Assembly (NCBI RefSeq): GCF_004022565.1
Contig: NZ_CP022987.1
Span: 2,790,001-2,854,000 of the forward strand
Source: Pollutimonas thiosulfatoxidans
Lineage (GTDB): Bacteria > Pseudomonadota > Gammaproteobacteria > Burkholderiales > Burkholderiaceae_B
DNA: 64,000 bases
Reading direction: 5' to 3'
Each line of letters opens with the position of its first letter. Position 1 is the stretch's first letter. Under the pieces are notes generated by a model. That model ran no database searches, was not told the DNA's origin, and saw only the letters and a list, made by a program, of their open reading frames with translations. Positions 53,076-62,122 of this stretch are shown in pieces. The translations under genes and the position numbers were made by a program.

Positions 53076-54512
53076 ATGTTTGAATACGGTAACCTGATCG
53101 ACGGTCAGTGGCGTCGCGGCTTGGCTGCGGCTTTTACTACACACAACCCGGCACGTCCGGCCGAAGTCGTCGGCAGCTATACAGCCGCCACAGCCGCACA
53201 GGTGGACGAGGCGGTACGCGCTGCCCGGACCGCACAAGCGCATTGGCGCAGCCTGCCGCCTACAGAGCGCGGCGTCATCGTCGAGAAGTTTGTCGCTGCC
53301 ATCGAGGCCAAGAAAGACGAACTGGCGCAAGCGATTTCGCTTGAACAAGGCAAGCCGCTGGTCGAGTCGCGCGGCGAGACTGATAAGTCCTGCGCCGAAG
53401 CACGCTTCATGATCGGAGAAGCGGCACGCAGTCACAGCCCAGCCATGCCATCTTCGCGGGCGGGTTTCCGAAATTCCGTCATACGCCGCCCCCGTGGCAT
53501 TATCGCTGCGCTTACGCCCTGGAACTTCCCCATCATGGCGCCGATGCGCAAGATCGTACCGGCGCTGGTCTTCGGTAACGCCGTAATACTGAAGCCCTCC
53601 GAGTACACGCCCGCGACGGCCTGCATCGTGGCTACCGCCGCGCAAGGCATCTTGCCGGATGGTCTGCTGCAGGTCGTGCTAGGCATGGCGGAAACCGGAC
53701 AGGCGCTGGCCTCGCATCCGGGCATAGACGGGGTGGCCTTTACCGGCTCGGTGCCGGTAGGGAAAAAAGTCTATGCTGCAGCAGCCGAGAACCTCGCAGA
53801 GGTGGCGCTGGAGCTGGGCGGCAAGAACGCCGCCATCGTTCATGACGCGGATGACCTGGACGCCTGCCTCGATCAGATCATTGGCGCGGCCTATCAGTGC
53901 GCCGGCCAACGCTGCACGAGTATCAGTCGCGTGCTGGTTCACGCGCCGCTATTGCAGGCTGTGCAAGACGGCCTGGTGGCGCGGGCGCGCAAGCAGGTGT
54001 TGGGCAGCAGCACGCAAGCTGGGGTAACGATGGGGCCTATGAACAACGCCCAACAGTTGGGCAAGGTTGTGGCAATGGTCGAAGCCGGCGTGGCCGAAGG
54101 CGCCCGGGTGCTGACCGGCGGAAAGGCGGCCAAGGTGCCCGGTTGCGACGGCGGCTACTTTTATGAGCCCACCATACTTGGCGAGGTAAGGCCGCAGATG
54201 TCGGTGGCACGCGAAGAGATTTTCGGCCCGGTAATCTCCGTCCTGTCTTATGACACCATAGACGAAGCGTTTGCCATACTTAACGGCGTCGAGTTTGGAC
54301 TGACTTCGGCCCTATTTACCAACGACCTTGCATTGGTCCAGCGGTTTATCGCTGAAAGCGAACACGGCATGCTGCATGTGAATCACGGCACCATACCCGA
54401 GAACCACATGCCGTTTGGCGGCATCAAGCATTCTGGCGTGGGCGCCTATTCGGTCGGATCGAGCGCGGTTAATTTCTACACGACCGAGCACGCCGTCTAC
54501 ATCAAAGCATGA
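53076..54512 (+). CDS. NAD-dependent aldehyde dehydrogenase
   Basis: 478 aa. Cofactor region TPWNFPIMAPMRKIVPALVF, catalytic glutamate in VALELGGKNAAIV, catalytic cysteine in CAGQRCTSISRVLV and C-terminal PFGGIKHSGVGAYSVGS. It would convert the GMC enzyme's aldehyde product to the acid. AGGA precedes the ATG. The substrate class is inferred only from neighbours. Confidence 0.91.
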   Translation: MFEYGNLIDGQWRRGLAAAFTTHNPARPAEVVGSYTAATAAQVDEAVRAARTAQAHWRSLPPTERGVIVEKFVAAIEAKKDELAQAISLEQGKPLVESRGETDKSCAEARFMIGEAARSHSPAMPSSRAGFRNSVIRRPRGIIAALTPWNFPIMAPMRKIVPALVFGNAVILKPSEYTPATACIVATAAQGILPDGLLQVVLGMAETGQALASHPGIDGVAFTGSVPVGKKVYAAAAENLAEVALELGGKNAAIVHDADDLDACLDQIIGAAYQCAGQRCTSISRVLVHAPLLQAVQDGLVARARKQVLGSSTQAGVTMGPMNNAQQLGKVVAMVEAGVAEGARVLTGGKAAKVPGCDGGYFYEPTILGEVRPQMSVAREEIFGPVISVLSYDTIDEAFAILNGVEFGLTSALFTNDLALVQRFIAESEHGMLHVNHGTIPENHMPFGGIKHSGVGAYSVGSSAVNFYTTEHAVYIKA

Positions 54513-54531
54513 ATAAAGGCAGGTTGATTCG

Positions 54532-55683
54532 ATGATTTCCCTCTCCGAGCTTGGCCCCATCCGCGTCGCAAAAATCGACACGCTGGTCTACAGGGCGCCG
54601 ATCACCGATCCGGTGCAAACGTCGTTCGGGATTATGCACGACCGGCCGGCGGTGTTGATTCGCATCGAAGACGACGCAGGCGCCGTCGGATGGGGCGAGG
54701 TCTGGTGCAACTTTCCGGGTGTGGGCGCAGAGCATCGCGCGCGGGTGGTCGACTCGTGCATTGCGCCCATACTGCAAGAGCGCAGCTGGTCGCATCCCAC
54801 GCAGGCGTTCGAAGAACTGACAAGACGCTTGCATGTATTGGGCCTGCAGAGCGGCGAGCCCGGCACCATGGCACAAGCCATCGCCGGAACCGATATTGCC
54901 ATGTGGGATCTGGCCGCCAAACGCCTGGATCAGCCCTTATGGAAGCTGCTGGGCGGAAGCCGGCAGATCCAGGTCTACGCCTCGGGGCTCAGCCCCACTG
55001 CGCCAGAGCAACTGGCCGCGCAGAAAAGGGATGAGGGTTATCGGGCATTCAAGTTGAAGGTGGGCTTCGGCGCTGAGCGGGATCTGGCCAATTTGCGCGC
55101 GCTGCGCAGCATGTTCGGTCCTGACACCGCGCTGATGATAGACGCCAATCAGGGCTGGGACCCAGACACCGCCATCGAAATGAGTGGCCTGCTGGCCGAG
55201 TGCAATCCGCTGTGGCTGGAAGAGCCCATACAGGTGGACCACACCTTTGCGCAATGGCGGAAGCTGGCCACCGCCTCCAAAATCCCACTTGCAGCGGGCG
55301 AAAATATGCGCGGCGAGGCAGAGTTTACGTCGGCCATTGCCTCTGGCGCCTTCGCCGTCCTGCAGCCCGATCTGGGAAAATGGGGCGGCTTCAGTGGCTG
55401 CCTTGCAGTGGGCAAGCAGGCACTGGCCAGCGACCATCTGTTTTGCCCTCACTGGCTGGGCGGCGGGGTTGGCCTGGTCGCATCCATGCAACTGAAGGCT
55501 GCCATAGGCGGTGCCGGATTCGTCGAAGTCGACTCCAACCCCAACCCTTTGCGCGACCTGTTTGCCGGCGAGCTCGTGCGACCGGTGGACGGTGCCGTCA
55601 CCTTGTCCGAGCTACCCGGCCTGGGCATTACACCAGACTTGCAGGCCGTCAGCAGTTTCCTGGTGCCACACGCTTACGCCTGA
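54532..55683 (+). CDS. Mandelate racemase/muconate lactonising-type enolase superfamily enzyme
   Basis: 383 aa. The capping domain is followed by a barrel carrying the KxK base motif (FKLKVGFGAERD), metal ligands Asp (LMIDANQGWDP), Glu (LWLEEPIQVDH) and Glu (LAAGENMRGE), and a histidine in CPHWLGGGVGL. This is the mandelate-racemase-like arrangement. It abstracts an alpha-proton from a carboxylate, as in racemisation or sugar-acid dehydration. As the last catabolic gene of the operon it may act on the acid made by the two upstream enzymes. Confidence 0.88.
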   Translation: MISLSELGPIRVAKIDTLVYRAPITDPVQTSFGIMHDRPAVLIRIEDDAGAVGWGEVWCNFPGVGAEHRARVVDSCIAPILQERSWSHPTQAFEELTRRLHVLGLQSGEPGTMAQAIAGTDIAMWDLAAKRLDQPLWKLLGGSRQIQVYASGLSPTAPEQLAAQKRDEGYRAFKLKVGFGAERDLANLRALRSMFGPDTALMIDANQGWDPDTAIEMSGLLAECNPLWLEEPIQVDHTFAQWRKLATASKIPLAAGENMRGEAEFTSAIASGAFAVLQPDLGKWGGFSGCLAVGKQALASDHLFCPHWLGGGVGLVASMQLKAAIGGAGFVEVDSNPNPLRDLFAGELVRPVDGAVTLSELPGLGITPDLQAVSSFLVPHAYA

Positions 55684-55705
55684 CCTGAGCCCCCACAGTT
55701 GGCCT

Positions 55706-56977
55706 ATGCTTACGCCTGTGCTACGCCGCTTTTTTCCTTTCCTTAATTGGCCCAGACCCAATCGCCAGACCTTGGGCCGCGATTGTTGGGCGGGTATCAC
55801 GGTGGGACTGGTGCTGATTCCGCAGGCGCTGGCTTACGCCACGCTGGCCGGCATGCCTGCCCATACCGGTCTGTACGCGGCGCTCCTGCCCAGCGTCGTC
55901 GGCGTGCTCTGGGGTTCGTCGGCCTTGCTGGCTGTTGGGCCGGTCGCCCTGACCAGCCTGCTGGTGTACGGCGCCTTGTCCCCCATCGCCCAGCCGGGCA
56001 GCCCACAATGGGTAGCACTGGCAATCTGGCTGGCGCTGTATGCCGGCATCATGCAGTTTTTGCTGGGCGCCTTCCGTGGTGGCCGTATCGCCAGCCTGGT
56101 ATCAACGCCAGTCATGGTGGGCTTCATCAACGCGGCAGCGGTCATCATCATCTTCAGTCAATTGCCGGCTCTATTGGGTATGGAGCTATCGCCAGGCGGA
56201 TCTGCCGGCATCATGGAGCGCCTGCGCAACGCAGCCGCCATACCGATAGTGCCAGTGTTCGGTTGCACCGCTATCGCCTTGCTGCTGGCCCTCAGGCGCT
56301 TTCTGCCGCGACTGCCGGGCATATTGATCGTAACGATAGGCAGCATCGCGGTCAGCACGATGGTTGGCTATTCGTCAGCCGGCGGCAATGTGGTTGGCGA
56401 TGTGCCATCCGGCCTGCCGCCGCTGGCCATACCGCCGGCGATCTCTCTGGACAGCCATCGCCATCTGCTGCCGGCAGCCCTGATCATCGCACTGATCAGC
56501 TTCACAGAGGCCATGTCCAGCTGTCGGGTCCTGGCTCGAAAAACCAATGAACAATGGGACGAAAACCAAGAACTTCTGGGCCAGGGGCTGGCAAAAGTCA
56601 CCGCTGCATTCTCGGGCACCTTTGCCGTCAGCGGCTCGTTTTCGCGCTCTGCCCTGAATCTGTACAGCGGCGCTGTCAGTGCATGGTCGACTTTATTCGC
56701 GGCTGCTACGGTGCTGGCCTTTCTATTGTTTTTAACCGAGTATTTGTTCCACCTGCCCAAATCGGTACTGGCCGCGATCATTATCGTACCGGTACTGACG
56801 CTGCTGGACCTGAACGCATTCCGACAGCTGTTTGCTGCCAAAGCGTCCGATGGCGTGATCGCCGTCGTCACCTTCCTGGTTACCTTGCTGGCACTGCCCC
56901 ACCTATATTGGGGTGTCGTCGCCGGCGTCTGCCTTAGCGTGGCGGCCCACTTTTACCGGAAATGCCGCAGCCGCTAA
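55706..56977 (+). CDS. SulP-family inorganic anion transporter without STAS domain
   Basis: 423 aa from the ATG at 55706, highly hydrophobic. The SulP hallmark region is GITVGLVLIPQALAYATLAG followed by PAHTGLYAALLPSVVGVLWG and VSGSFSRSALNLYSGA. Most bacterial SulP proteins (500-600 aa) carry a C-terminal cytoplasmic STAS domain; this one stops after the last membrane helix. An open frame from 55511 overlaps the previous gene and is not used. It may carry sulfate, bicarbonate or a carboxylate. Confidence 0.88.
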   Translation: MLTPVLRRFFPFLNWPRPNRQTLGRDCWAGITVGLVLIPQALAYATLAGMPAHTGLYAALLPSVVGVLWGSSALLAVGPVALTSLLVYGALSPIAQPGSPQWVALAIWLALYAGIMQFLLGAFRGGRIASLVSTPVMVGFINAAAVIIIFSQLPALLGMELSPGGSAGIMERLRNAAAIPIVPVFGCTAIALLLALRRFLPRLPGILIVTIGSIAVSTMVGYSSAGGNVVGDVPSGLPPLAIPPAISLDSHRHLLPAALIIALISFTEAMSSCRVLARKTNEQWDENQELLGQGLAKVTAAFSGTFAVSGSFSRSALNLYSGAVSAWSTLFAAATVLAFLLFLTEYLFHLPKSVLAAIIIVPVLTLLDLNAFRQLFAAKASDGVIAVVTFLVTLLALPHLYWGVVAGVCLSVAAHFYRKCRSR

Positions 56978-56985
56978 ACAGAAGC

Positions 56986-57426
56986 TCAATCAGGACCTGA
57001 CGCAGGCCGGCTCCACGTAAATTTCAGGTCTGTGGTCTTGCCTGCCACGATGGTGACATCCTTGCTTTGCGATTTGCCCTCGTAGGTGACGACCAACTGA
57101 TAGGCACCCGGCTTTACATCAGCCAGGAAATAAGGCCCCGTAGACAACGTATCGAGCACGACCTTGCCATCGGCTTCGCTGAGGCGCACCTGGACGTTGC
57201 CCGCATAGGGTGACGATGCGCTGCCCGACGCGGCGACGGCAAAGGTCAGGGCCAGCGTATAGTCCGACCGCGCCTGCTTGAGCGCATTGGACTCGTCCTG
57301 GCCGAAGCCGCCCGTGACATACTGCACGCCGTTTGCGGTCTGTACCGGCGGCAGTTGCGCTTGCGCCGCCGTTGCCAGGATTGCGCCAGTCGCAAGCACG
57401 GCCGCCAGACTGCTGCGCTTAACCAC
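56986..57426 (-). CDS. Secreted carboxypeptidase-regulatory-like domain protein
   Basis: 146 aa from a GTG at 57426 that has GGAG seven bases before it. A signal peptide (SLAAVLATGAILATAAQAQL) is followed by QYVTGGFGQDESNALKQARS and a beta-rich region (TGPYFLADVKPGAYQLVVTY) resembling carboxypeptidase regulatory-like domains. Function unknown. It overlaps the acidic-protein gene by eight bases. The longer frame to 57621 lacks a plausible start. Confidence 0.7.
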   Translation of the reverse strand: MVKRSSLAAVLATGAILATAAQAQLPPVQTANGVQYVTGGFGQDESNALKQARSDYTLALTFAVAASGSASSPYAGNVQVRLSEADGKVVLDTLSTGPYFLADVKPGAYQLVVTYEGKSQSKDVTIVAGKTTDLKFTWSRPASGPD

Positions 57427-57724
57427 CGTTACGCTCCGGATCAGGCGGCGTATACGCAAGGCCGGCATTATCTTCGGACACGATCTTGTCGGGCTCCACG
57501 TCGTCTTCCAAGGGTTCTTCGCCCGTATTTTCGACCTGCGGTCGCTCCCCCGTATTGTGCCGATCACTATCGGTGTCAGGCGAACTGGCCGGCATATCGC
57601 TACCGGAATCAGAGGAATCACTTGGCCCGAGGTTGGGCTCCGTCAGGCCGGTCCCGGTCAGGCTGACTTCTTCCTCGAAGTCTTTGTCCTGTCGGGCCCG
57701 TTCCAGGTCTTTGTCTGTCACCAT
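57419..57724 (-). CDS. Small acidic, probably disordered protein
   Basis: 101 aa, rich in Asp, Glu, Ser, Thr and Pro with almost no hydrophobic core, so intrinsically disordered. The N-terminus DKDLERARQDKDFEEEVSLT is the only potentially helical part. GGAG precedes the ATG, supporting real translation. I do not recognise a family with a known role. It overlaps the secreted-protein gene downstream. Confidence 0.6.
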   Translation of the reverse strand: MVTDKDLERARQDKDFEEEVSLTGTGLTEPNLGPSDSSDSGSDMPASSPDTDSDRHNTGERPQVENTGEEPLEDDVEPDKIVSEDNAGLAYTPPDPERNGG

Positions 57725-57745
57725 GGTAAATCTCCATAACGTTAT

Positions 57746-58237
57746 TTATTGCGTATCCAGGCCCAGGCGCTCGTGCCAGTCGGCAATCGATTCTTCCGGA
57801 TAGCCCCTGAACATCTTGTCGGCGGGACGCGCTGCCACTTCTACCCAGGAAGCCTTGTCGTCCAGGAAAAGATGGGTGTGTTCAGGCGGAACAGGCAAAT
57901 TGGTGTCTATGGCCGACGCAAAAGGATGAATAAGGTCGGGCCACTCTGGGCTGAACAGCCACAGGGCGCTGCCGCAGCGATTACAGAAGTGACGCTCGGC
58001 CGTGCTTTTGCGGCGCTCTTCGTGATCGGGTTGCGCGATCAAGGCGTGGTAAATCGAGATATGCTCGCCGCCAGTCAGCTTCATGCTGCGCGCATCCGCA
58101 CTGAGGTTAATGGAAAACCCGCCCCCACCTTGCGTTTTGCGGCAGATGGAACAATAGCAACGCTGATAAGGGTAGGGATTGATGCTTTGGACGGCGAACT
58201 GCACCGCGGCGCAATGGCATGATCCTTCCAGTTGCAT
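57746..58237 (-). CDS. GFA-family zinc protein (glutathione-dependent formaldehyde-activating-like)
   Basis: 163 aa with the zinc cysteine motifs GSCHCAAVQF, RCYCSICRKTQGG and HFCNRCGSALWLF. The family is named for Gfa, which speeds adduct formation between formaldehyde and glutathione, but most members have no proven activity. A strong AAGGAGG precedes the ATG. Confidence 0.88.
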   Translation of the reverse strand: MQLEGSCHCAAVQFAVQSINPYPYQRCYCSICRKTQGGGGFSINLSADARSMKLTGGEHISIYHALIAQPDHEERRKSTAERHFCNRCGSALWLFSPEWPDLIHPFASAIDTNLPVPPEHTHLFLDDKASWVEVAARPADKMFRGYPEESIADWHERLGLDTQ

Positions 58238-58249
58238 GATGGTCCTCCT

Positions 58250-58447
58250 TCAGTCCGGCGTTTTCTTGCCCGGAATCACTCCCTTTTCGTCCTGTCCGCT
58301 AAGCTTGCCGTCGTCCTCGGGTGACGGGTCCTGCAATAGGTCTCCAAGCAGCTCGTCCTCCCGACGTGGGCTGTCGTCCGTCGGCACAGGAGTCGGCTTC
58401 TTGTTGGACTCTGCGCCTTGTCCACCTTGCGTATTCGAGTTTGCCAT
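58250..58447 (-). CDS. Small hydrophilic, probably disordered protein
   Basis: 65 aa from the ATG at 58447 (AAGGGG upstream). It is composed mainly of Asp, Glu, Gly, Pro, Lys and Gln, with SPRREDELLGDLLQDPSPED as the only patterned part. No known family recognised. Like the 101-aa acidic protein nearby it has no hydrophobic core. Confidence 0.55.
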   Translation of the reverse strand: MANSNTQGGQGAESNKKPTPVPTDDSPRREDELLGDLLQDPSPEDDGKLSGQDEKGVIPGKKTPD

Positions 58448-58514
58448 GTCTGCCCCTTTGCGGCTTGCGGATGTAGGATGGCTGACCAGCAAGAGCCATA
58501 CCCGCCGGGGCAGT

Positions 58515-59102
58515 TCAGTCTTGCAGGCCCGCCAACGGCATGGCCGCCAACACCTGATACTGAGAGCCGCCCGGCGATGGGGTCGATGCCACCAGCACAC
58601 AGCGCTGGGGACGCCACAACAGCGGGGGGCGGCCTAACTGGTCCAGGGCGCAGGGCCCGGCCTTGCGCAGCAGCGACACATGCGGACGAAATGTGGACGC
58701 GGGCTTTTGCCAGCCCAGCGCAGCCAAGCGCCCCCAAAGCTCGTCATAAAGGCTGTCCAGCCAGGGGACACGATCAGCGTCCGAGCGCCCCGGACCAGCC
58801 CAGACGATACGCGGGCCCGTGAAGCGTCCGTAGCGTTGCAATATCAGATCATCCACCACAGCCGGCCACGTTGGCACCTCGCGCATTAATTGCTCTGCCC
58901 GCTCAGGCGATGTGGAGCCCAGGAAGGCCAAGGTGATGTGCAAGGTGTCCGGGCGCATTACCCGCCCGCCGCAAAGCGCATGGGCGTCTTCGGCCCATTT
59001 CGACATTTCGGCCGCGGCCTCTGGTGACGGCCATAAACCAAAAAACAGCCGCAAGGCCGGCGCCGAGTCCGGTCGATGTGGACTTCGTTCTTCGCTGCTC
59101 AT
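58515..59102 (-). CDS. thpR: RNA 2',3'-cyclic phosphodiesterase (LigT/ThpR family)
   Basis: 195 aa two-histidine phosphoesterase. The two HxTx-type motifs are HITLAFLG near residue 55 and HVSLLRKAG near residue 140; LRLFFGLWPSPEAA is the usual beginning. It opens 2',3'-cyclic phosphates on RNA. ATG 59102 is chosen because AAGGAG lies nine bases before it. A second in-frame ATG at 59126 lacks this. Confidence 0.87.
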   Translation of the reverse strand: MSSEERSPHRPDSAPALRLFFGLWPSPEAAAEMSKWAEDAHALCGGRVMRPDTLHITLAFLGSTSPERAEQLMREVPTWPAVVDDLILQRYGRFTGPRIVWAGPGRSDADRVPWLDSLYDELWGRLAALGWQKPASTFRPHVSLLRKAGPCALDQLGRPPLLWRPQRCVLVASTPSPGGSQYQVLAAMPLAGLQD

Positions 59103-59214
59103 AAAACCTGCTCCTTTCGAGGACACGATGGCGTCAGTTGAACCAGCGGCGCCACGGCGGTCAAGTGCCGTTTGACCGCTGGTCTGCTCAAGGGCATACC
59201 CCTATCCCGAATCA

Positions 59215-59244
59215 TTGACGTTCAAGCATCCGCTTGACTAAGAT
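59215..59244 (+). promoter_or_regulatory. Possible promoter for the argE-like gene
   Basis: TTGACG at 59215-59220 and TAAGAT at 59239-59244 are separated by 18 bases, about 50 bases upstream of the GTG start. Confidence 0.4.
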
Positions 59245-59292
59245 CGAACCGCTATACATCCCTGCCAACTTTCAAGACTATGGAGCCACTCT

Positions 59293-60441
59293 GTGAAGTC
59301 TCAGTCGCTGGACATGATCACCCGGTTAGTCGGTTTTGATACCGTCTCGCGCAACTCCAATCTGGCGCTTATCCATTACGTTCGCGACTACCTGGCCAGC
59401 CATGGTGTCCAAAGCCACCTGGTGGGCAATGCAGAGGGCTCCAAGGCCAACCTTTATGCCACTGTGGGGCCAAACGAAGAAGGCGGGATCGTGTTGTCCG
59501 GCCATACCGATGTCGTACCCGTTGACGGCCAGCCCTGGGACACCGACCCTTTCACTATCGTGCAGAAAGACGGGCGGCTGTATGGACGTGGCACCTGCGA
59601 CATGAAGGCCTTTTCCGCCATCGCCCTGGCCATGGTGCCCGACATGCTGCGCAAGGGCCTGAAGCGGCCCGTGCACTTCGCGCTTAGCTACGACGAGGAA
59701 ATCGGCTGTTTCGGCGCGCCGTCCATGATAGACAAGCTGGTTACCGACATCGCCAAGCCGCATGCCGTCATTGTGGGCGAGCCCACCAGCATGCGGCCCA
59801 TCGTGGCCCATAAGGGAATAGCAGCACTGCGCACCACCGTTATCGGGCACGAGGCGCATTCCAGCCAGGTGCAACGCGGTGTCAGCGCCGTCATGACGGC
59901 GGCCAAGCTCATTACCTTCATCGACGGCATGATGGCCGAGAACAAGGCGGCCGCCGACCCGGCCAACCGGTTCGAACCCCCTTACACCACTCTGCACGTG
60001 GGTGTGGTCAATGGCGGCACGGCACTGAACATCATCTCGCGCGAGTGCAGTTTTGTCTGGGACATACGCAGCCTGCCCGGCGACGATTGGCGCGCCTACC
60101 TGAAGCGCTTCGAGGCGTATGCCAACAGTCTGCTGCCCGCGATGCAAGCGATCGCCCCGGCCGCGGCCATCAGCACCGAGATACTGGCCGACGCGCCACC
60201 ATTGAAAGATCAGGGCGGCCCCGCCCAAGAACTTGTTTTTAATCTTTGCGGCCACGCGCACGGCGATGTCGTGCCTTATGCGGCCGAAGCCGGACAATTC
60301 CAGGAACGGGGCTTTTCTGTGGTGCTGTGCGGCCCTGGTTCCATCGACCAGGCGCATCAGCCCAACGAATACATCGACATCTCGCAGGTCACGGCTTGCG
60401 AAGCATTTCTGGAGGAGTTGACCGACCAGCTTGCACGCTAG
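59293..60441 (+). CDS. argE: Acetylornithine deacetylase (ArgE)-like M20 hydrolase
   Basis: 382 aa M20 metallopeptidase-family deacylase. Zinc-binding regions: VLSGHTDVVPVDGQPW, GTCDMKAFSAIAL, SYDEEIGCFGAP (catalytic glutamates) and IVGEPTSM; the dimerisation domain includes HEAHSSQVQRGVSAV. It hydrolyses N-acetylornithine in arginine synthesis, or another acyl amino acid. The GTG start has GGAG nine bases before it. Its position before a dipeptide-type transporter also allows a peptide/acyl-amino-acid scavenging role. Confidence 0.87.
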   Translation: MKSQSLDMITRLVGFDTVSRNSNLALIHYVRDYLASHGVQSHLVGNAEGSKANLYATVGPNEEGGIVLSGHTDVVPVDGQPWDTDPFTIVQKDGRLYGRGTCDMKAFSAIALAMVPDMLRKGLKRPVHFALSYDEEIGCFGAPSMIDKLVTDIAKPHAVIVGEPTSMRPIVAHKGIAALRTTVIGHEAHSSQVQRGVSAVMTAAKLITFIDGMMAENKAAADPANRFEPPYTTLHVGVVNGGTALNIISRECSFVWDIRSLPGDDWRAYLKRFEAYANSLLPAMQAIAPAAAISTEILADAPPLKDQGGPAQELVFNLCGHAHGDVVPYAAEAGQFQERGFSVVLCGPGSIDQAHQPNEYIDISQVTACEAFLEELTDQLAR

Positions 60442-60505
60442 ATTCCGCCGATTAACGGTGCATACCAACACACCACTACCTAATACGAAAGGCAGGAGAC
60501 AACCC

Positions 60506-62116
60506 ATGAAACTAAACAAACTGTTCACGCACACCGCCGTCGCGGCCACGCTGGCATTAAGCCTGGGCCTGGGCCCAGCCGCCGACGTGCAGGCTAAGAC
60601 CTTGAAATGGGCCTACCAGGGCGACATGATGTCGCTGGACCCCATGTCGCTGAACGAAACCTTCACCCTGGGCTTTCAGGGCTGGTTCTATGAAACGCTT
60701 ACCGGCTACGACAAGGACTTGAAGCTGGTGCCCATGCTGGCCGAACGATGGGAAAACCCCGAGCCCACCAAATGGGTGTTCCATTTGCGCAAGGGCGTGA
60801 AGTTTCATGACGGCAGCGATTTCACCGCTGACGATGTCATTTTCTCGTGGAAGCGCAGCCTGACGCAGGGCTCCGACATGAAGGGCTACGGCGCCAAGGC
60901 GGCCGAGATCAACAAGATCGACGATCACACTGTTGAAGTCATCACGCCTACCCCCAACCCCATCCTGCCGCGCGACTGGACCTTCCTGTACATCATGAGC
61001 AAGGGCTGGGCTGAAAAGAACAACACCACCGAAGCAACCAACGTGAAAGGCGGGGAAAGCAACTACGCCAACCTACACGAGAACGGCACCGGACCCTTCA
61101 TGGTGGTGGACCGCCAGCCAGACGTCAAGACCACGCTCAAGCGCTTTGACGGCTACTGGAACAAGCAGATGCCCACCAATGTCAGCGAGATTGTCTTCCA
61201 GCCGATTTCACAGGAATCCACCCGCGTGGCGGCGCTGATCTCGGGCGAAATGGACCTGGTCATGCCCGTACCGGTGCAAGACTGGCCGCGCCTGGAAAGC
61301 GAGCCCAATGTCGACGTCCTGAACGAACCCGAGGCCCGCGCCATCTTCATCGGCATGGACCAACACCGTGACGAACTGCTGTTCTCGAACGTCAAGGGCA
61401 AGAACCCCTTCAAGGACAAGCGCGTGCGCCAGGCGATCGACCTGACGGTGGACACCAAGATCATCAACGAGAAGATCATGCGTGGCGCGGCCAAACCGCT
61501 GGGCACACTGATCGCGGACAAAATCAACGGCTACGATGAATCGTTCGGCGCGCCTTATAAAACCGACATCGAACAAGCCAAGAAGCTCTTGGCCGACGCC
61601 GGCTACCCGGACGGTTTCAGTGTGCAGCTGGATTGCCCCAACGACCGCTATGTGAACGACGAGAAAGTGTGCCAGGCGGTGGCCAGCATGCTGGCGCGTA
61701 TCGGCATCAAGATCGACCTGCTGTCCCAGACCAAGTCCAAGTACTTTGCCAAGGTGCTGCTGCAGGCCGGCAACAACACCAGCATGTACCTGCTGGGCTG
61801 GACGCCAAGCTCGATTGATGCCGCCAACGCACTGACCAACCTGGTGGCTTGCCGCGATACCAAGGCGGGCGCCGGCCAGTTCAACCTGGGCGGTTACTGC
61901 AACAAGGAAATCGACGCCCTGACTGCCAAGATCGACGTCGAAACCGATCAGGCCAAGCGCAACAACATGATCAAGGAAGCCTTCACCATGTTGCATAACG
62001 ACTACGGCTATCTGCCGCTGCACCAGCAGCCGATGTCGTGGGGCGTGCGCAAGGGCATTACAGTGGCTCAACGCGCCGACGATGTGCTCGACATCCGCAA
62101 CGTGGTCATGCCTTAG
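60506..62116 (+). CDS. Peptide ABC transporter substrate-binding protein (DppA-like)
   Basis: 536 aa from the ATG at 60506 with AGGAG upstream; the frame open from 60431 overlaps argE and is not used. A signal peptide (ending near ADVQAKTL) precedes an SBP_bac_5 domain: WRFHLRKGVKFHDGS-type motif (here WVFHLRKGVKFHDGSDF), NENGTGPF-like segment HENGTGPFMVV and VRQAIDLTVD. It probably binds di- or oligopeptides. Confidence 0.9.
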   Translation: MKLNKLFTHTAVAATLALSLGLGPAADVQAKTLKWAYQGDMMSLDPMSLNETFTLGFQGWFYETLTGYDKDLKLVPMLAERWENPEPTKWVFHLRKGVKFHDGSDFTADDVIFSWKRSLTQGSDMKGYGAKAAEINKIDDHTVEVITPTPNPILPRDWTFLYIMSKGWAEKNNTTEATNVKGGESNYANLHENGTGPFMVVDRQPDVKTTLKRFDGYWNKQMPTNVSEIVFQPISQESTRVAALISGEMDLVMPVPVQDWPRLESEPNVDVLNEPEARAIFIGMDQHRDELLFSNVKGKNPFKDKRVRQAIDLTVDTKIINEKIMRGAAKPLGTLIADKINGYDESFGAPYKTDIEQAKKLLADAGYPDGFSVQLDCPNDRYVNDEKVCQAVASMLARIGIKIDLLSQTKSKYFAKVLLQAGNNTSMYLLGWTPSSIDAANALTNLVACRDTKAGAGQFNLGGYCNKEIDALTAKIDVETDQAKRNNMIKEAFTMLHNDYGYLPLHQQPMSWGVRKGITVAQRADDVLDIRNVVMP

Positions 62117-62122
62117 GCCAGT

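Noticed and set aside
59234..59258. TTGACT and TATACA as a promoter for the argE-like gene
   Set aside because: Only 13 bases separate the hexamers; the overlapping TTGACG/TAAGAT pair with 18 bases is better.
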